From Maniola hyperantus (lineage: Eukaryota > Arthropoda > Insecta > Lepidoptera > Nymphalidae): DNA of 64,000 nucleotides. The DNA is taken from positions 3,762,106 to 3,826,105 of the forward strand of contig NC_048543.1 in the NCBI RefSeq assembly GCF_902806685.2, written 5' to 3'. Shown piece after piece: positions 27,701 to 32,821 of the stretch (within the stretch, counting starts at the first letter, position 1; each line of letters begins with the position of its first letter). The notes beneath the pieces are model-generated. The model did not search any database, was not told the origin of the DNA, and saw nothing but the letters and a program-made list of their open reading frames with translations. The position numbers were made by a program, and so were the translations under genes.

Positions 27701-30700
27701 AAAGTTTTGTTCAAGGAGTAGGTATTGACGACAACAGTTCAATGGACAGGATTTGAATCTTTAATCTATTGGACTTTAACATGGCATCATTTTAAGTGGT
27801 AACATGGGTTGATAAAATTTACTTTTCCAATTCCAGTTATTGAATTAGCCTGCGGAGAATATGGAGAAGACAAAATAGGCCTTCTAAGTACAAAGGCTGA
27901 AAACGGCAGAGAATTGACGTGGTTAGATGATCCGCAATCAATACCCACAATGGAGGAGCTGAGGAAACTCTACCCCTTGAGTGTGATGAAGGAACAGGAC
28001 AAAGAGTCCGGGCCTGAGGAGACCTCGCAGTCCAACCAGAGATCTGTGCTTTATAGACGAGGATTTTTGAAGGCCAAACGTGACCCTGTAAGTTCTCATA
28101 GTATTGAGAAGAGTGAAGATTTAAGAGTGAAAGTATAAGGGCTATGAGATTCTTGTGGCTATGACTAGGTTGGGTATGAGTTCGACGGTTTCCTTATAAT
28201 TTCCAAATCACATATTCATTAGATACTAATAAACTACAGAGTGGAATGGAGTAGACATCTAATGAGTAGCTTAGGAATTATAAAAAAGCTGATCAATATA
28301 GACACAAAATAATAAAATGGCGGATATTTACAAGGAGAAAGATGTAACAACAAAAGATATGTCAGGATAAAATTAAACTAAGACAAACAAATGTGCCCAC
28401 TTGGAGCCTAACGAAAGGGTGTATTTACCTGAATTAATTAATAGATATATTTAAGTATAAGTAATTAAAAATGAAAATTATGCAATCCAATATTGACAGT
28501 TTAAAAAAATTATAGTTCAGTTTTAATTTTTAAACTTTGTTTTGTTTTCAGACAATGACGCATCTACGGCTAATAGTGAACGTAGTCGTTGGAATTATGC
28601 TGGGAGCTCTGTTCATCGACGCCGGCAACGAGGGGTCCCGAGTGTTGGAGAACTACAATCTTCTGTTCGCAATCCTGATGCACCATATGATGTCACCAAT
28701 GATGTTGACTATACTTACTTGTAAGTTGTATAAATATCTTTCGCTTAGGAAAACCAAGTAACTAGAAGTAGTTAGTTACCAGAATTCTAACCAAAATGTC
28801 ATAAACTGGGCTCCCTTATCCGATATCAGCCTACGAGGCAAACCGAACAGCAGAAATACTTTCTAATATGAATTCTTGCACAAACTGGTCCTAGTAGCAT
28901 CAATGACGGCAGAAAAGCTTATTTAGCTCATCGACTGAAATCTGTGCAATATGCTTTGATTATAAACACATTATAATCAAAGACTGTATGATAACTTATT
29001 AACGTATTATTTTCTTTGTTATTTCCAGTTCCTTCAGAGATGTCAATTTTGTTAAAGGAGCACTTCAACCGATGGTATTCACTTGGATCTTATTACATTT
29101 CTATAACAATTGTGGATTTGCCTATATCAGTAAGTTTATATTTTACTAATTATTTATATCTGTATCATAGCTGTTGTATTGATATGTATTTTTGCAACTA
29201 AGCGACACAACTCATCTGATATATTATAAACTAGCTTTTGCCCGCGACCTATTCCGTGTGACCACACAAATTTTAAACCCTTATTTTACCTCCCTATCGA
29301 ATTTTCAAAAATCCTTTCTTAGCGGATGCCTGCGTCATAATAACTATCTGCATGCCTAGCCTGATCTGACCTGTACTTTGAGCTGTGCGTTGATAGATCA
29401 GTCAGTCAGCTGTTCCTTTTACTTAGATTGTAAATGTTTAAAATGTTGCAGATAGTGTCGTGCGCGATATTCAGCGTGATAGTGTATACGATGTCCGCAC
29501 AGCCGCTGGACATCGCACGATTCTCGATGTTCTTCGCCATCTCCTTATACACGGTGTTGGTGGCGCAGAGCTTCGGGCTGATGATCGGCGCGGTGTTCAA
29601 TGTTGTTGTGAGTACTTACTTCTCATTATAGCAGCATTGAGTACACGATGTCTACGCAACTGTTAGACATCGTTCATTATAGTGTTCGTGATGTCGGATG
29701 CATCTCCCGGCGTGATAGTGACTACGTTGAGCGTCTTTTAGTGCAATGCATGGTGGAGGGTACCAGAGGGCGAGGAAGGTCGCCCATTTGATGGATCGAC
29801 CAAATAAAGTCCGCTGTGGGCGGTCTCTTGCAGCAAGGAAAAGTGGTGAATGCTCATGAGGCGCATGACATCTGCCACTAAAGTTGTCACTTCATGATGA
29901 CCACGACCACTCTGCCAGGAGTGTCATGGTCAAGAAGATGTCTGCGCATTCACTGGACATCTGTCATTAGTCATTATAGTGTACACGACGTCAACGCGGC
30001 CGAACAACACGCGGCTTATGGTGTTCTTCACAATCTGTGTATGCTGATCCCGCATGATCAGCACGGTGTTCAACGTTGTCGTGAGTACTTCTCCTAGTGT
30101 ACGCGATGTTCCTGCAGCTGCTGGACATGGCTCATCATAGTGTTCACGACGTCCACTCAGCTGCTATAAATCACGCGGCTAGGAATGTTCTTCGCAATTT
30201 CCGTATACACGCTGCTGGTTGTATTGACTTTCAGCCTGATGACCCTTCTACTGATAATGATACTGGTGAGTGTACACGATACTTAAATTGTATAGAATCA
30301 ATTTCAGTAAATTTTTAAACATCTTGTCCTCACCACAATTCCTAGCTAAATAAATTATGATTAATTTATTTCCTCACAGAACGGAACGTTCCTCGGTCCA
30401 ACCCTGTCAGTACCGATGATGATGTTTGCCGGCTTCGGCGTCACTCTGCGCGACTTGCCGGACTACCTGTACTGGGGATCCTACATCTCCTACCTGAGGT
30501 ACGGGTTGGAGGGCTACATCGGCGCTATATACGGCCTGGAGCGACCCACGCTGGCGTGCAACGAAGCCAAGTACTGCCACTACAAGTAAGTTACCTTTTG
30601 ATCTTACCTATACTCTACCCCATCTGCGGAAAGAAGTTAGTATAACGCTCTCTCTGTAACGTAATCCCATACAAATGAGAGAGACAAAAATCGAATCGGA

Positions 30701-31050
30701 TCGAACGTTTTAAAAACATTCGAAATTCAAATCGACAACATATACAAGTTTGTGATTGGTTGGTGATTCAAAATGGTTAACGTTAGTATACTAAAGAGAC
30801 CTTCATATTCTACTACATATCTAGCATGCAAATATTCAATACTCATCAGGAAATCTACACAGATAGTCCTGATGATATCTTAATTTTTTTTACAATTTAT
30901 TTTTCCAGGTACCCTCGTACATTCCTGAAAGAGATCGCGATGTCTCCCAACATGTTCTGGTGGGACATCCTGGCTCTTACTGTCACGCTGTTCACACTGA
31001 GAACTGCTGCCTTCTTGCTGCTCAAGTGGAAGCTAAGTGCTGTCCGATAG
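6135..31050 (+). CDS. ABCG-family half-transporter (ABCG1/ABCG4 type), 11 coding exons, 643 aa
   Basis: Joined exons are 6135-6348, 23049-23219, 25076-25212, 26196-26341, 27054-27292, 27837-28087, 28552-28720, 29029-29129, 29452-29607, 30380-30585 and 30909-31050. They sum to 1932 bases, every junction is GT-AG, and all phases agree. Order is ATPase then membrane domain, as in ABCG half-transporters. Visible ATPase motifs: Walker A GPSGAGKST (residues 94-102), Q-loop region CYIQQDD (136-142), signature LSGGQ (195-199), Walker B LIMFLDEP (214-221), D-loop GLDSSS (224-229), H-loop His252 in TVHQP. A polar linker (about 303-386) precedes a membrane domain with about six hydrophobic segments (about 391-640), including GFGVTLRDLP and YLRYGLEGYIGAIYG. 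Family members act as dimers that export sterols, lipids or other hydrophobic compounds; the substrate here cannot be read from sequence. The ABCG1/4 assignment comes from the LSGGQRKRLSIALELINNP and LLKEHFNRWYSL stretches; the exact insect orthologue is not resolved. Confidence 0.93.
7024..7200 (+). mobile_element. tRNA-derived SINE, family 1 (CAATAGCTCA)
   Basis: An A-box-like AATAGCTCAAGCGGTAAAGG and a B box GGTTCAAACCC are spaced as in a tRNA gene. The body ATTGTCGTACCTACTCCTAG, GAGAGGAAAGGGGAATAT follows, then a run of A. It is not a functional tRNA because the arms do not pair fully. Confidence 0.75.
7782..8098 (+). mobile_element. tRNA-derived SINE, family 2 (GGTAGCCTAGTGGTTAGGACG)
   Basis: A-box TAGCCTAGTGGTTAGGACG and B box GGTTCGATCCC, then CACCTCTAACTTTTCGGAG, AACATCGTGAGGAAACCTGC, GGTGTGTGAAGTCTGCCAAT, and a 3' end with GATGATGATGATGA. 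It is the most complete copy of several in the window. Confidence 0.78.
8514..8697. mobile_element. Foldback element 2, related to the one at 9095-9309
   Basis: Arms ATATATCTTACACCGGCTTT and CGTCGACGTTAGCCCAACTA are mirrored by CTAGTCGGGCTAACGTCGACG and GGTGTAAGATATATATG. The inner arm shares GACGTTAGCCC and ACTAGTTTC with element 1, and both are preceded by GTTTAAACTA and TGATTTCCATT, so they are members of one family. Confidence 0.78.
8703..8866. repeat. Imperfect inverted repeat beside foldback element 2
   Basis: GCACTTTGACTTTGCTCAGAC is mirrored by GTCTAAGCAAAGTCAGAGTG, with AGTTAAAACGAGACAG against CTGTCTTGTTTTAACTG. It could fold as a long hairpin. No coding support in either strand. 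Confidence 0.6.
9095..9309. mobile_element. Foldback (hairpin) element 1, ~100-bp inverted arms
   Basis: The left arm CTAAATAATATCTGTCCCGG, CGACGTTAGCCCGACTAGTT, CATCCGGGGTCCTTTTTCAA is mirrored by the right arm (AAAAAGGACCCCGGATGGG, CTAGTCGGGCTAACGTCGAC, CCGGGACAGATATTATTTAG). The loop is GC-rich. Nearly the whole element would fold into one hairpin. No target duplication was resolved. Confidence 0.8.
9310..10566. other. Unassigned part of ABCG intron 1
   Basis: AT-rich, low-complexity DNA with no ORF above 60 codons and no terminal repeats that I can see. Confidence 0.4.
10567..10995 (+). repeat. GGGTTCCGTAC interspersed repeat
   Basis: GGGTTCCGTACGTCAAAAGG to GCGCGAGCCTGACTCGCACT and TGGCCGGTTTTT, the same order as the 4246 copy. 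Confidence 0.68.
11172..11548 (-). mobile_element. Reverse Helitron-like element (TGACTGACTGA family) carrying a SINE fragment
   Basis: Plus view starts CTAGCTTATTCCTGCGTCTTC and ends CTTTTCCTTTTAATTATATAGA. Between two GTGCGTTGATAGATC-type segments lies GCAGACTTCACACATCTC, a piece of the second SINE family, so the copy is rearranged. Confidence 0.6.
11932..12500 (+). mobile_element. Helitron-like element (TGACTGACTGA family) split by a nested MITE
   Basis: The 5' part 11932-12093 (to CAACCCCTAAA) and 3' part 12434-12500 (GTCCACGCGGACGAAGTCGC) match other copies. A 340-base MITE sits between them at the CCCCTAAGGGGG stretch. Confidence 0.72.
12094..12433 (+). mobile_element. MITE with about 40-bp terminal inverted repeats, nested in a Helitron-like element
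   Basis: Starts GCCGGGTACAGACTGCTG and ends with the near-exact inverse CAGCAATCTGTACCCGCC; the inverted match extends through TAACGTAACATGCAATGTAA. The centre is GC-rich and gives ORFs on both strands that are products of the palindromic composition. The target duplication is unclear. Confidence 0.75.
13203..13376 (+). repeat. Interspersed repeat related to the GGGTTCCGTAC group
   Basis: GGTTCTGTACCGAAGGGTGC, CAACGGGACCCTATTACCAT, GACCGTCTGTCTGTCAGC. Related pieces at 4740-4855 and 24355-24475 run in reverse. Confidence 0.5.
13441..13753 (-). mobile_element. tRNA-derived SINE, family 2
   Basis: Minus-strand full copy; plus view starts ATCATCATCATGATCAACCC and ends CCTAACCACTAGGCTACCAC. Confidence 0.78.
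14322..14434 (+). repeat. Interspersed fragment ending in an AT microsatellite
   Basis: CTCTGGTGCTGCAAATGTTC and ACATCAGGTGACCCGC, followed by an (AT)n run at about 14398-14434. Same family as 43830-43965. Confidence 0.5.
14491..14706 (+). mobile_element. tRNA-derived SINE, family 2, 3' truncated and diverged
   Basis: GGTGATAGCCTAGTGATTAA, GGGTTTGATTCCGGGCACGC and AAATATCGCGAGGAAACTTG. The last third is missing. Confidence 0.68.
15218..15454 (+). pseudogene. Non-LTR retrotransposon reverse-transcriptase fragment
   Basis: An open frame of 78 codons ending in TAG reads KEIIEIINKLDVNTSSGIDC, then INTKVIKSIKNSIADELTR and NTCLENGSFPASLK. This is the N-terminal reverse-transcriptase block of jockey/CR1-type LINEs (pattern K-x-SSGID, then the L-x-x-G-x-FP-x-x-LK motif). 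It lacks everything downstream and is a dead fragment. It lies in ABCG intron 1. Confidence 0.7.
15835..16070 (+). mobile_element. Helitron-like element (TGACTGACTGA family)
   Basis: Body matches the 22791-23010 copy, from AGAGGAAAAGGTGACCGAG to the hairpin CGCGGACGAAGTCGCG and CTAG followed by T. The extreme 5' end is degraded. Confidence 0.7.
16262..16432 (-). mobile_element. LINE 3' tail ending in (TTTA)n
   Basis: Minus strand: CGCCGAGTTTCTTGCTGGTT, CATTCCGAACCAGTGGTAGA, then TAAAAAAGATTTTTATTTTA and TTTA repeats. Related tails occur at 20520, 25551, 46798 and, in the plus sense, 50830. Confidence 0.6.
16448..16625 (+). mobile_element. tRNA-derived SINE, family 1
   Basis: CTCAATAGCTCAACGGTTAA, GGTGGTTCAAACCCTACCCG and GGAAAAGGGGAATATTAGTC follow the order of the copy at 7024. 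Confidence 0.72.
16645..16832 (-). mobile_element. Reverse Helitron-like element, truncated
   Basis: Plus view CTAGCTGATGCCTGCGACTCC to GATTGATGGACAAATCGACA; same body as 26819-27041 without the terminal TTTCGCATTT. Confidence 0.62.
17318..17400 (+). mobile_element. tRNA-like SINE head (third family)
   Basis: CCTCCCTGGCGCAGTGGTCT and the B box GGGTTCGATTCCCGGCAG are tRNA-like with shortened spacing. Only the head region is visible. Confidence 0.5.
17418..17540. mobile_element. MITE (AGCCACCGAGCTCATTTGAC family), copy 1
   Basis: AGCCACCGAGCTCATTTGACA at the left is mirrored by TGTCAAATGAGTTTAATGGCT at the right. Another copy is at 39086-39215, and both contain a GAAGCAGCAAT-type centre in opposite orientation. 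Confidence 0.72.
17788..17980 (-). mobile_element. Reverse Helitron-like element, truncated
   Basis: Plus view CTAGCCGACGCCCGCGTGTA through GGGATAAAAAATAGCCTATG to AACCAACAAACCAACAAAC. It lies in ABCG intron 1. Confidence 0.62.
18226..18845. repeat. Two GGGTTCCGTAC repeats facing each other
   Basis: A truncated forward copy (GGATTCCGTACCTTAAAAGG, to about 18415) meets a full reverse copy (ACCGGCCAAGTGCGAGTCAG to TGAGGTACGGAACCCTAAAA). Confidence 0.65.
19204..19345 (-). mobile_element. Helitron-like fragment (TTTCGCATTTATAAT family)
   Basis: Plus view CTAGACTTCATTCGTGTGGA, TCCGGGACAAAAAGTAGCC and CACGTCAATCCGTTGCTCCG. The distal end is missing. Confidence 0.55.
19431..19945. other. Unusual higher-GC island in ABCG intron 1
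   Basis: Overlapping open frames occur on both strands at 19431-19742, and base composition is less AT-rich than the flanks. One plus frame reads PPALPLLTMQEKQPFGKQYV and the minus frame GTYCLPNGCFSCMVSSGRAG. Neither resembles a protein I know. It may be a transposon remnant. Confidence 0.3.
20485..20615 (-). mobile_element. LINE 3' tail, related to 16262-16432
   Basis: Plus view TATACCACTGGTTCGGAATG, GAGAAGAACCGGCTAGAAAC, TCGGCGGTTGTTCTTT. Confidence 0.55.
20782..21025 (-). mobile_element. LINE 3'-terminal coding fragment
   Basis: Plus view TCATTATCATCATCATCAAC, GGATAGACGTCCACTGC, TCTGATGTCGTCCGTCCACC and GAACTATGTGCCCTGCCCAC match the 5181-5480 fragment. Confidence 0.58.
21460..21790 (-). 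mobile_element. Probable LINE tail with GT microsatellite
   Basis: AAATAAATAAATAAATAAAA, CATACATGGGTTTGATCTTG, CTGGCTATCCTAGCTAGATT, then a (GT)n tract (about 21652-21700). The AAAT repeats at the left suggest a minus-strand poly(TTTA) tail. Family not identified. Confidence 0.45.
21652..21700. repeat. GT microsatellite
   Basis: Pure (GT)n run of about 48 bases in ABCG intron 1. Confidence 0.95.
22209..22313 (+). mobile_element. Helitron-like 3' fragment (TGACTGACTGA family)
   Basis: Contains GACATCCGCTAAAAAGGAT, CAACCCCTAAGGGGCTAAAA and GTCCACGCGGATGAAGTCG, then GGGCTAG. The 5' half is missing. Confidence 0.6.
22615..22752 (-). mobile_element. Helitron-like fragment (5' half of the TTTCGCATTTATAAT family)
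   Basis: Plus view CCTGTCACTCTCCAGGTCTT, CAGGTCAATCCGTTGCTTCG, and AAACAAACACACTTTCGTAA. The CTAG end is absent. It lies 40 bases before another Helitron-like copy. Confidence 0.55.
22791..23010 (+). mobile_element. Helitron-like element (TGACTGACTGA family) just before ABCG exon 2
   Basis: Begins TCTAAATATATAAAAGG after an A, has GACTGACTGACTGATCTATC, AACGCACAGCTCAAACTACT and AACCCCTAAGGGGGTAAAAT, then the hairpin CGCGGACGAAGTCGCG and ends CTAG before T. The TC start, CTAG end and A/T insertion site fit a non-autonomous Helitron of 220 bases. Confidence 0.75.
23049..23219 (+). CDS. ABCG exon 2 (Walker A)
   Basis: Acceptor TTTTCCAG at 23041-23048 and donor ATGA/GTAAGT. The exon encodes residues 72-128 plus one base, reading TKQILHGVNGRLRPRKL and then the Walker A P-loop GPSGAGKST. 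It is much more GC-rich than its flanks. A Helitron-like element ends 38 bases upstream of it. Confidence 0.95.
23416..23800 (+). pseudogene. LINE ORF2 C-terminal fragment with 3' UTR
   Basis: An open frame 23416-23556 reads FNFKIVNKLPLEIRELVN, then SLKKKLFEYLIKNIFYSVDE and YLR stop, the C-terminal block of jockey/CR1-like LINEs (NKLP and FYSVDEYL). It is followed by a 3' UTR with CCCAGATTCGCAATAAAG and AAATTTGTATTTGTA. It lies in ABCG intron 2. Confidence 0.68.
24030..24178 (+). mobile_element. tRNA-derived SINE, family 1, 5' truncated
   Basis: GGTTCAAACCCCGTCCGTTG, CCTACTCCTAGCACAAGC, GGAAAGGGGAATATTAGTC and a poly(A) tail. The A-box part is degraded. Confidence 0.68.
24181..24262 (-). mobile_element. 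Helitron-like fragment following a SINE
   Basis: AGCTGGATGTCCGCGATTTCG, TAGGAACTCTTTGATTTTCC. It directly abuts the poly(A) tail of the SINE at 24030-24178. Confidence 0.45.
24842..25021. mobile_element. MITE (CGGCAGAAAGT family) just before ABCG exon 3
   Basis: ACAGTACGTGGCAGAAAGTA and TTTGTAGAGCGTTGTCTTTG are mirrored by ACAGAGACAACGCTCTACAAA and ATTACTTTATGCCGAGTACTG. It ends 54 bases before the exon. Confidence 0.75.
25076..25212 (+). CDS. ABCG exon 3 (Q-loop)
   Basis: Acceptor ATTTCAG ending at 25075 and donor GAAGTG/GTAAGG. The split Lys codon is restored from the last base of exon 2. It encodes RFKKMSCYIQQDD and LLTVGENMELAADLKLP, the Q-loop and helical-subdomain start of ABCG ATPases. 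A foldback element ends about 54 bases upstream. Confidence 0.95.
26196..26341 (+). CDS. ABCG exon 4 (signature and Walker B)
   Basis: Acceptor TTCACAG ending at 26195 and donor CCTACCAC/GTAAGT. It encodes residues 175-222 plus two bases, containing the ABC signature LSGGQRKRLS and Walker B LIMFLDEPT, with catalytic Glu220. Confidence 0.96.
26434..26525 (-). mobile_element. Helitron-like fragment in ABCG intron 4
   Basis: Plus view GATGTTGCCCGTGACTTCG, CTGATTTTCCGGGACAAAAA. Diverged and truncated. Confidence 0.45.
26819..27041 (-). mobile_element. Reverse Helitron-like element (TTTCGCATTTATAAT family) abutting the ABCG exon 5 acceptor
   Basis: Plus view CTAGCTGATGCCCGCGACTC, TTGATTTTCCGGGATAAAAA, CACGTCAATCCGTTGCACCG, and the end ACACTTTCGCATTTATAAT. 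The minus-strand 3' end is a GC hairpin plus CTAG. The splice acceptor AG is 12 bases past its end. Confidence 0.7.
27054..27292 (+). CDS. ABCG exon 5 (D-loop and H-loop)
   Basis: Acceptor GATTTTCAG ending at 27053 and donor GATTATA/GTAAGT. It encodes GLDSSSCTQVVQLCRSLAHQ and TIVCTVHQPSASLF (H-loop His252), then HVYVLAAGNCLYQG. The acceptor lies about 12 bases after the end of a Helitron-like repeat, so its branch point probably falls inside that repeat. Confidence 0.95.
27309..27488. mobile_element. MITE (GACAGCTACAATGTCACGATC family) beside ABCG exon 5
   Basis: GCGATTGCGGTAGAATGACA, CTACAATGTCACGATCGCAA, CTCACTATTGGCTACAATGC and AATAATCATTGATGTAGC recur at 37225-37370, 41516-41682 and 53842-54028. 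It starts 16 bases past the exon 5 donor. Confidence 0.6.
27837..28087 (+). CDS. ABCG exon 6 (linker to membrane domain)
   Basis: Acceptor CAATTCCAG ending at 27836 and donor GACCCT/GTAAGT. It encodes the hydrophilic linker after NPADY, rich in Glu, Lys and Ser, with a Gln/Ser stretch around EETSQSNQ, and ends in the conserved RRGFLKAKRDP just before the first membrane segment. Linker sequence is poorly conserved in this family, so only the ends are diagnostic. Confidence 0.9.
28552..28720 (+). CDS. ABCG exon 7 (first membrane segments)
   Basis: Acceptor TTGTTTTCAG ending at 28551 and donor CTTACTT/GTAAGT. It encodes TMTHLRLIVNVVVGIMLGAL (first hydrophobic segment), FIDAGNEGSRVLENYNLLF and the second segment ILMHHMMSPMMLTILT. 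Confidence 0.94.
29029..29129 (+). CDS. ABCG exon 8
   Basis: Acceptor TTATTTCCAG ending at 29028 and donor CCTATATCA/GTAAGT. It encodes FPSEMSILLKEHFNRWYSL, the conserved intracellular loop of ABCG membrane domains, followed by GSYYISITIVDLPIS. Confidence 0.94.
29231..29427 (-). mobile_element. Reverse Helitron-like element just before ABCG exon 9
   Basis: Plus view CTAGCTTTTGCCCGCGACC through AGCTGTGCGTTGATAGATCA and GTCAGTCAGCTGTTCCTTT. It ends about 25 bases before the exon 9 coding sequence. Confidence 0.68.
29452..29607 (+). CDS. ABCG exon 9
   Basis: Acceptor AAAATGTTGCAG ending at 29451 and donor AATGTTGTT/GTGAGT. It encodes 52 residues with two hydrophobic segments around IVYTMSAQPLDIARF and VLVAQSFGLMIGAVF. 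The intron after it contains decayed tandem copies of this exon, annotated separately. A reverse-oriented Helitron-like element ends about 25 bases upstream. Confidence 0.94.
29641..29695 (+). pseudogene. Decayed copy 1 of ABCG exon 9 (fragment)
   Basis: TACACGATGTCTACGCAACT and TTAGACATCG align with the exon 9 sequence encoding YTMSAQPLDIA. It is followed by a junction TTCATTATAGTGTTCGTGAT that begins the exon motif again (IVY). It is truncated by a LINE-like tail starting near 29696 and has no usable reading frame. Confidence 0.7.
29696..29936 (+). mobile_element. LINE-like 3' coding fragment inside the exon 9 copy array
   Basis: With frameshifts this reads RGRGRSP, RWIDQIKSAVGGLLQQ and NAHEA, then MTTTTLPG, resembling the C-terminal end of insect endonuclease-reverse transcriptase ORFs. 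It interrupts copy 1 of the exon array. The family is not determined. Confidence 0.5.
29937..30080 (+). pseudogene. Decayed copy 2 of ABCG exon 9
   Basis: It starts with the partial motif GATGTCTGCGCATTCACTGG, then the junction TCATTATAGTGTACACGACG, then a longer exon 9 match. In the exon frame it reads IVYTTSTRPNNTRLMVFFTI and soon meets TGA, with a short deletion before a TVFNVV-like end. A GTGAGTAC donor is retained at 30081, matching the real exon's GTGAGT. The stop and the deletion make it non-functional as a coding exon. Confidence 0.78.
30097..30265 (+). pseudogene. Decayed copy 3 of ABCG exon 9
   Basis: Same layout as copy 2: a partial motif (GCGATGTTCCTGCAGCTGCT), junction CATCATAGTGTTCACGACG, then the exon match. 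The frame gives IVFTTSTQLL, a TAA stop, then ITRLGMFFAISVYTLLV against the real exon's FSMFFAISLYTVLV. A donor CTG/GTGAGT is retained at 30266. Apart from the stop it keeps most of the exon's length and hydrophobic character. Confidence 0.78.
30380..30585 (+). CDS. ABCG exon 10
   Basis: Acceptor TTTCCTCACAG ending at 30379 and donor CACTACAA/GTAAGT. It encodes PMMMFAGFGVTLRDLPDYL and WGSYISYLRYGLEGYIGAIY, highly conserved ABCG segments, then a short extracellular loop with two Cys (LACNEAKYCHY). Confidence 0.95.
30909..31050 (+). CDS. ABCG exon 11 (stop codon)
   Basis: Acceptor TATTTTTCCAG ending at 30908. It encodes YPRTFLKEIAMSPNMFWWD and the final membrane segment ILALTVTLFTLRTAAFLLL, then a short basic tail ending SAVR and TAG at 31048. 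A Helitron-like element starts 67 bases after the stop, so the 3' UTR is either short or includes repeat sequence. I see no canonical AATAAA before that element. Confidence 0.94.
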
Positions 31051-31116
31051 GGCTTTCATATTAAAAGCACTGACTGCAGGAAATTTATTAAAATAATAAG
31101 GATTTTATTAAAATAA

Positions 31117-31338
31117 TCTAAATATATAAAAGGAAAAGCTGACTGACTGACTGACTGATCGATCTATCAACGCACAGCTCAAACTACTGGACGGTTCAGG
31201 CTGAAATTTAGCTTGCAGATAGCTATTATGACGTAGACCGCCGCTAAGTAAGAATTTTTGAAAATTTAACCCCTAAGGGGGTAAAATAGGGGTTTGAAAT
31301 TTGTGTAGTCCATGCGTAGGTACGAAGTCGCGAGCATA
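31117..31338 (+). mobile_element. Helitron-like element (TGACTGACTGA family) 67 bases after the ABCG stop
   Basis: Starts TCTAAATATATAAAAGG and carries the same body as the 22791-23010 copy, but ends in CGCGAGCATA without CTAG, running into a GAAAT microsatellite. It may form part of the ABCG 3' UTR. Confidence 0.7.
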
Positions 31339-31394
31339 TGAAATGAAATGAAATGAAATTTATTTGAAATGAAATGAAATGAAAATTTATTTAT
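31338..31394. repeat. GAAAT pentanucleotide microsatellite
   Basis: ATGAAATGAAATGAAATGAA, interrupted once by TTTATTT, starting where the Helitron-like element downstream of the ABCG gene breaks off. Confidence 0.85.
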
Positions 31395-32523
31395 GACAAC
31401 AATGTCGGTTTACAGCTTAGTGTCGGGAACCCTGAAGTAAGTTGAGCTCTATGCTCAAGCATATGCTCGCTATATGCTATGCTGAGCGTATTAAGTACAA
31501 TAATTATTTAACTTCCAAGCTATTACGATATTAAATTAAACCTGTTTTGAGATAAGAGTAGGTACCCACAGGTTTATAATAATTGATTGGATTATTATAA
31601 CAAGGCTGAAAAATATTTTCAATTTCTTATAGTTAATTGTATTAAATTTTTCGCTAGGGGGTTTTTTTTCATAATTGCTATTGTTAGGGTTCCGTACCTC
31701 AAAAGGAAAAATGTAATGTAGAACTAGTGTACAACTGAAATAATAAATAAGAAATTATTGCTATTTGAACTTATTTATAAGTCAACTGACCGCATCAAAC
31801 TAGGTACCTAACAAGTTTTTTTTCAAATTAATTATCAACCAACCAACAGTGATAGGTCTTATCATGATTTAGTACATTGAATGATAAATATTGTGATGCC
31901 ATAAATACTACTGTGATACTTATACCAATATTATATTATGCCGTTAATTTGAAAATCTTTGTTAAAAATATTACTTTCTTTAAAATGCCGCTGCATTCTA
32001 GACTTGCCAAATATATACTTATTTAAAATATTGTTATTTTGTATACATTTAAAACTGTCTATGAAATTAACTAGGTGTTTACCTACAATATTTAAATATG
32101 AAATTCAAGAAAAACTTCGAAGTGGGTACGTATGTACTTACAAAATAATGTATGTAGGTAGGTAGTTACTTGAAATTTATTGTTTAATATTAATTTGTAT
32201 AAGCAATAGATTATTATTATGAGTAGGTATGTAGGTACTAAGTACTTAGTTATGTGCCAACTTTGCACTTTAAATGTAAAATGTAATTTTATTATTACGA
32301 TAAAATTAAAATATATAGCTTTTTATACTATTTATTAGTTGTACCTACCTAATAAGCTAAGCTGATCGATTCACAGCTCCATTAACTAACTTTCATTGAA
32401 GAATAGATTTTCAATACAAAAACTGTGAAACCGTTAACATTTCCTCATCCTCAGGATGCTTTCAATACTTAGGATGTTTTCAAACTCGTATTGTCTGCGC
32501 TCGTAGCTAAAGCTAGGTATATT
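31395..32523. other. Intergenic AT-rich stretch downstream of the ABCG gene
   Basis: No feature beyond a short GGGTTCCGTACCTCAAAAGG fragment near 31687. Two AATAAAT-type sites occur near 31741, which is 690 bases past the stop codon. Confidence 0.4.
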
Positions 32524-32676
32524 CCGCGATAGGTTGAGATGGCAATCGGGGTATGAGGCAGGGGGACGACTCGCACACCCGCATATCACCTGCGCTCGCC
32601 CGAACTGGGTTAGCGCGGGGGCTGTGCGGGTGTGCGGGACGTTTCCTCTCCGATTGCCGTCTCGACCTGTCGCGTA
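32524..32676. mobile_element. MITE (CGACAGGTCGAGATGGCAATCGG family), copy 1
   Basis: CGCGATAGGTTGAGATGGCA at the left and GCCGTCTCGACCTGTCGCG at the right are inverted; the interior is GC-rich (AACTGGGTTAGCGCGGGGGC). Six copies or fragments occur in the window. Confidence 0.72.
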
Positions 32677-32821
32677 GGTACTATAGGTATTAGGTATACA
32701 GTCGGTTATTATTATTTTGTAAATAATAATTTAAGGAATTTTTTAGAATAGAAAACATCTGCTTATGTACGGATTGAGTAGCAAACATATTTTTTTACTA
32801 TTACTAATAATACTAAAAAAT

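Noticed and set aside
29894..30318. Short plus-strand frames in ABCG intron 9 as extra exons
   Set aside because: The open frames are not the ABCG frame. In the ABCG frame copies 2 and 3 contain stops, so they are treated as decayed exon copies.
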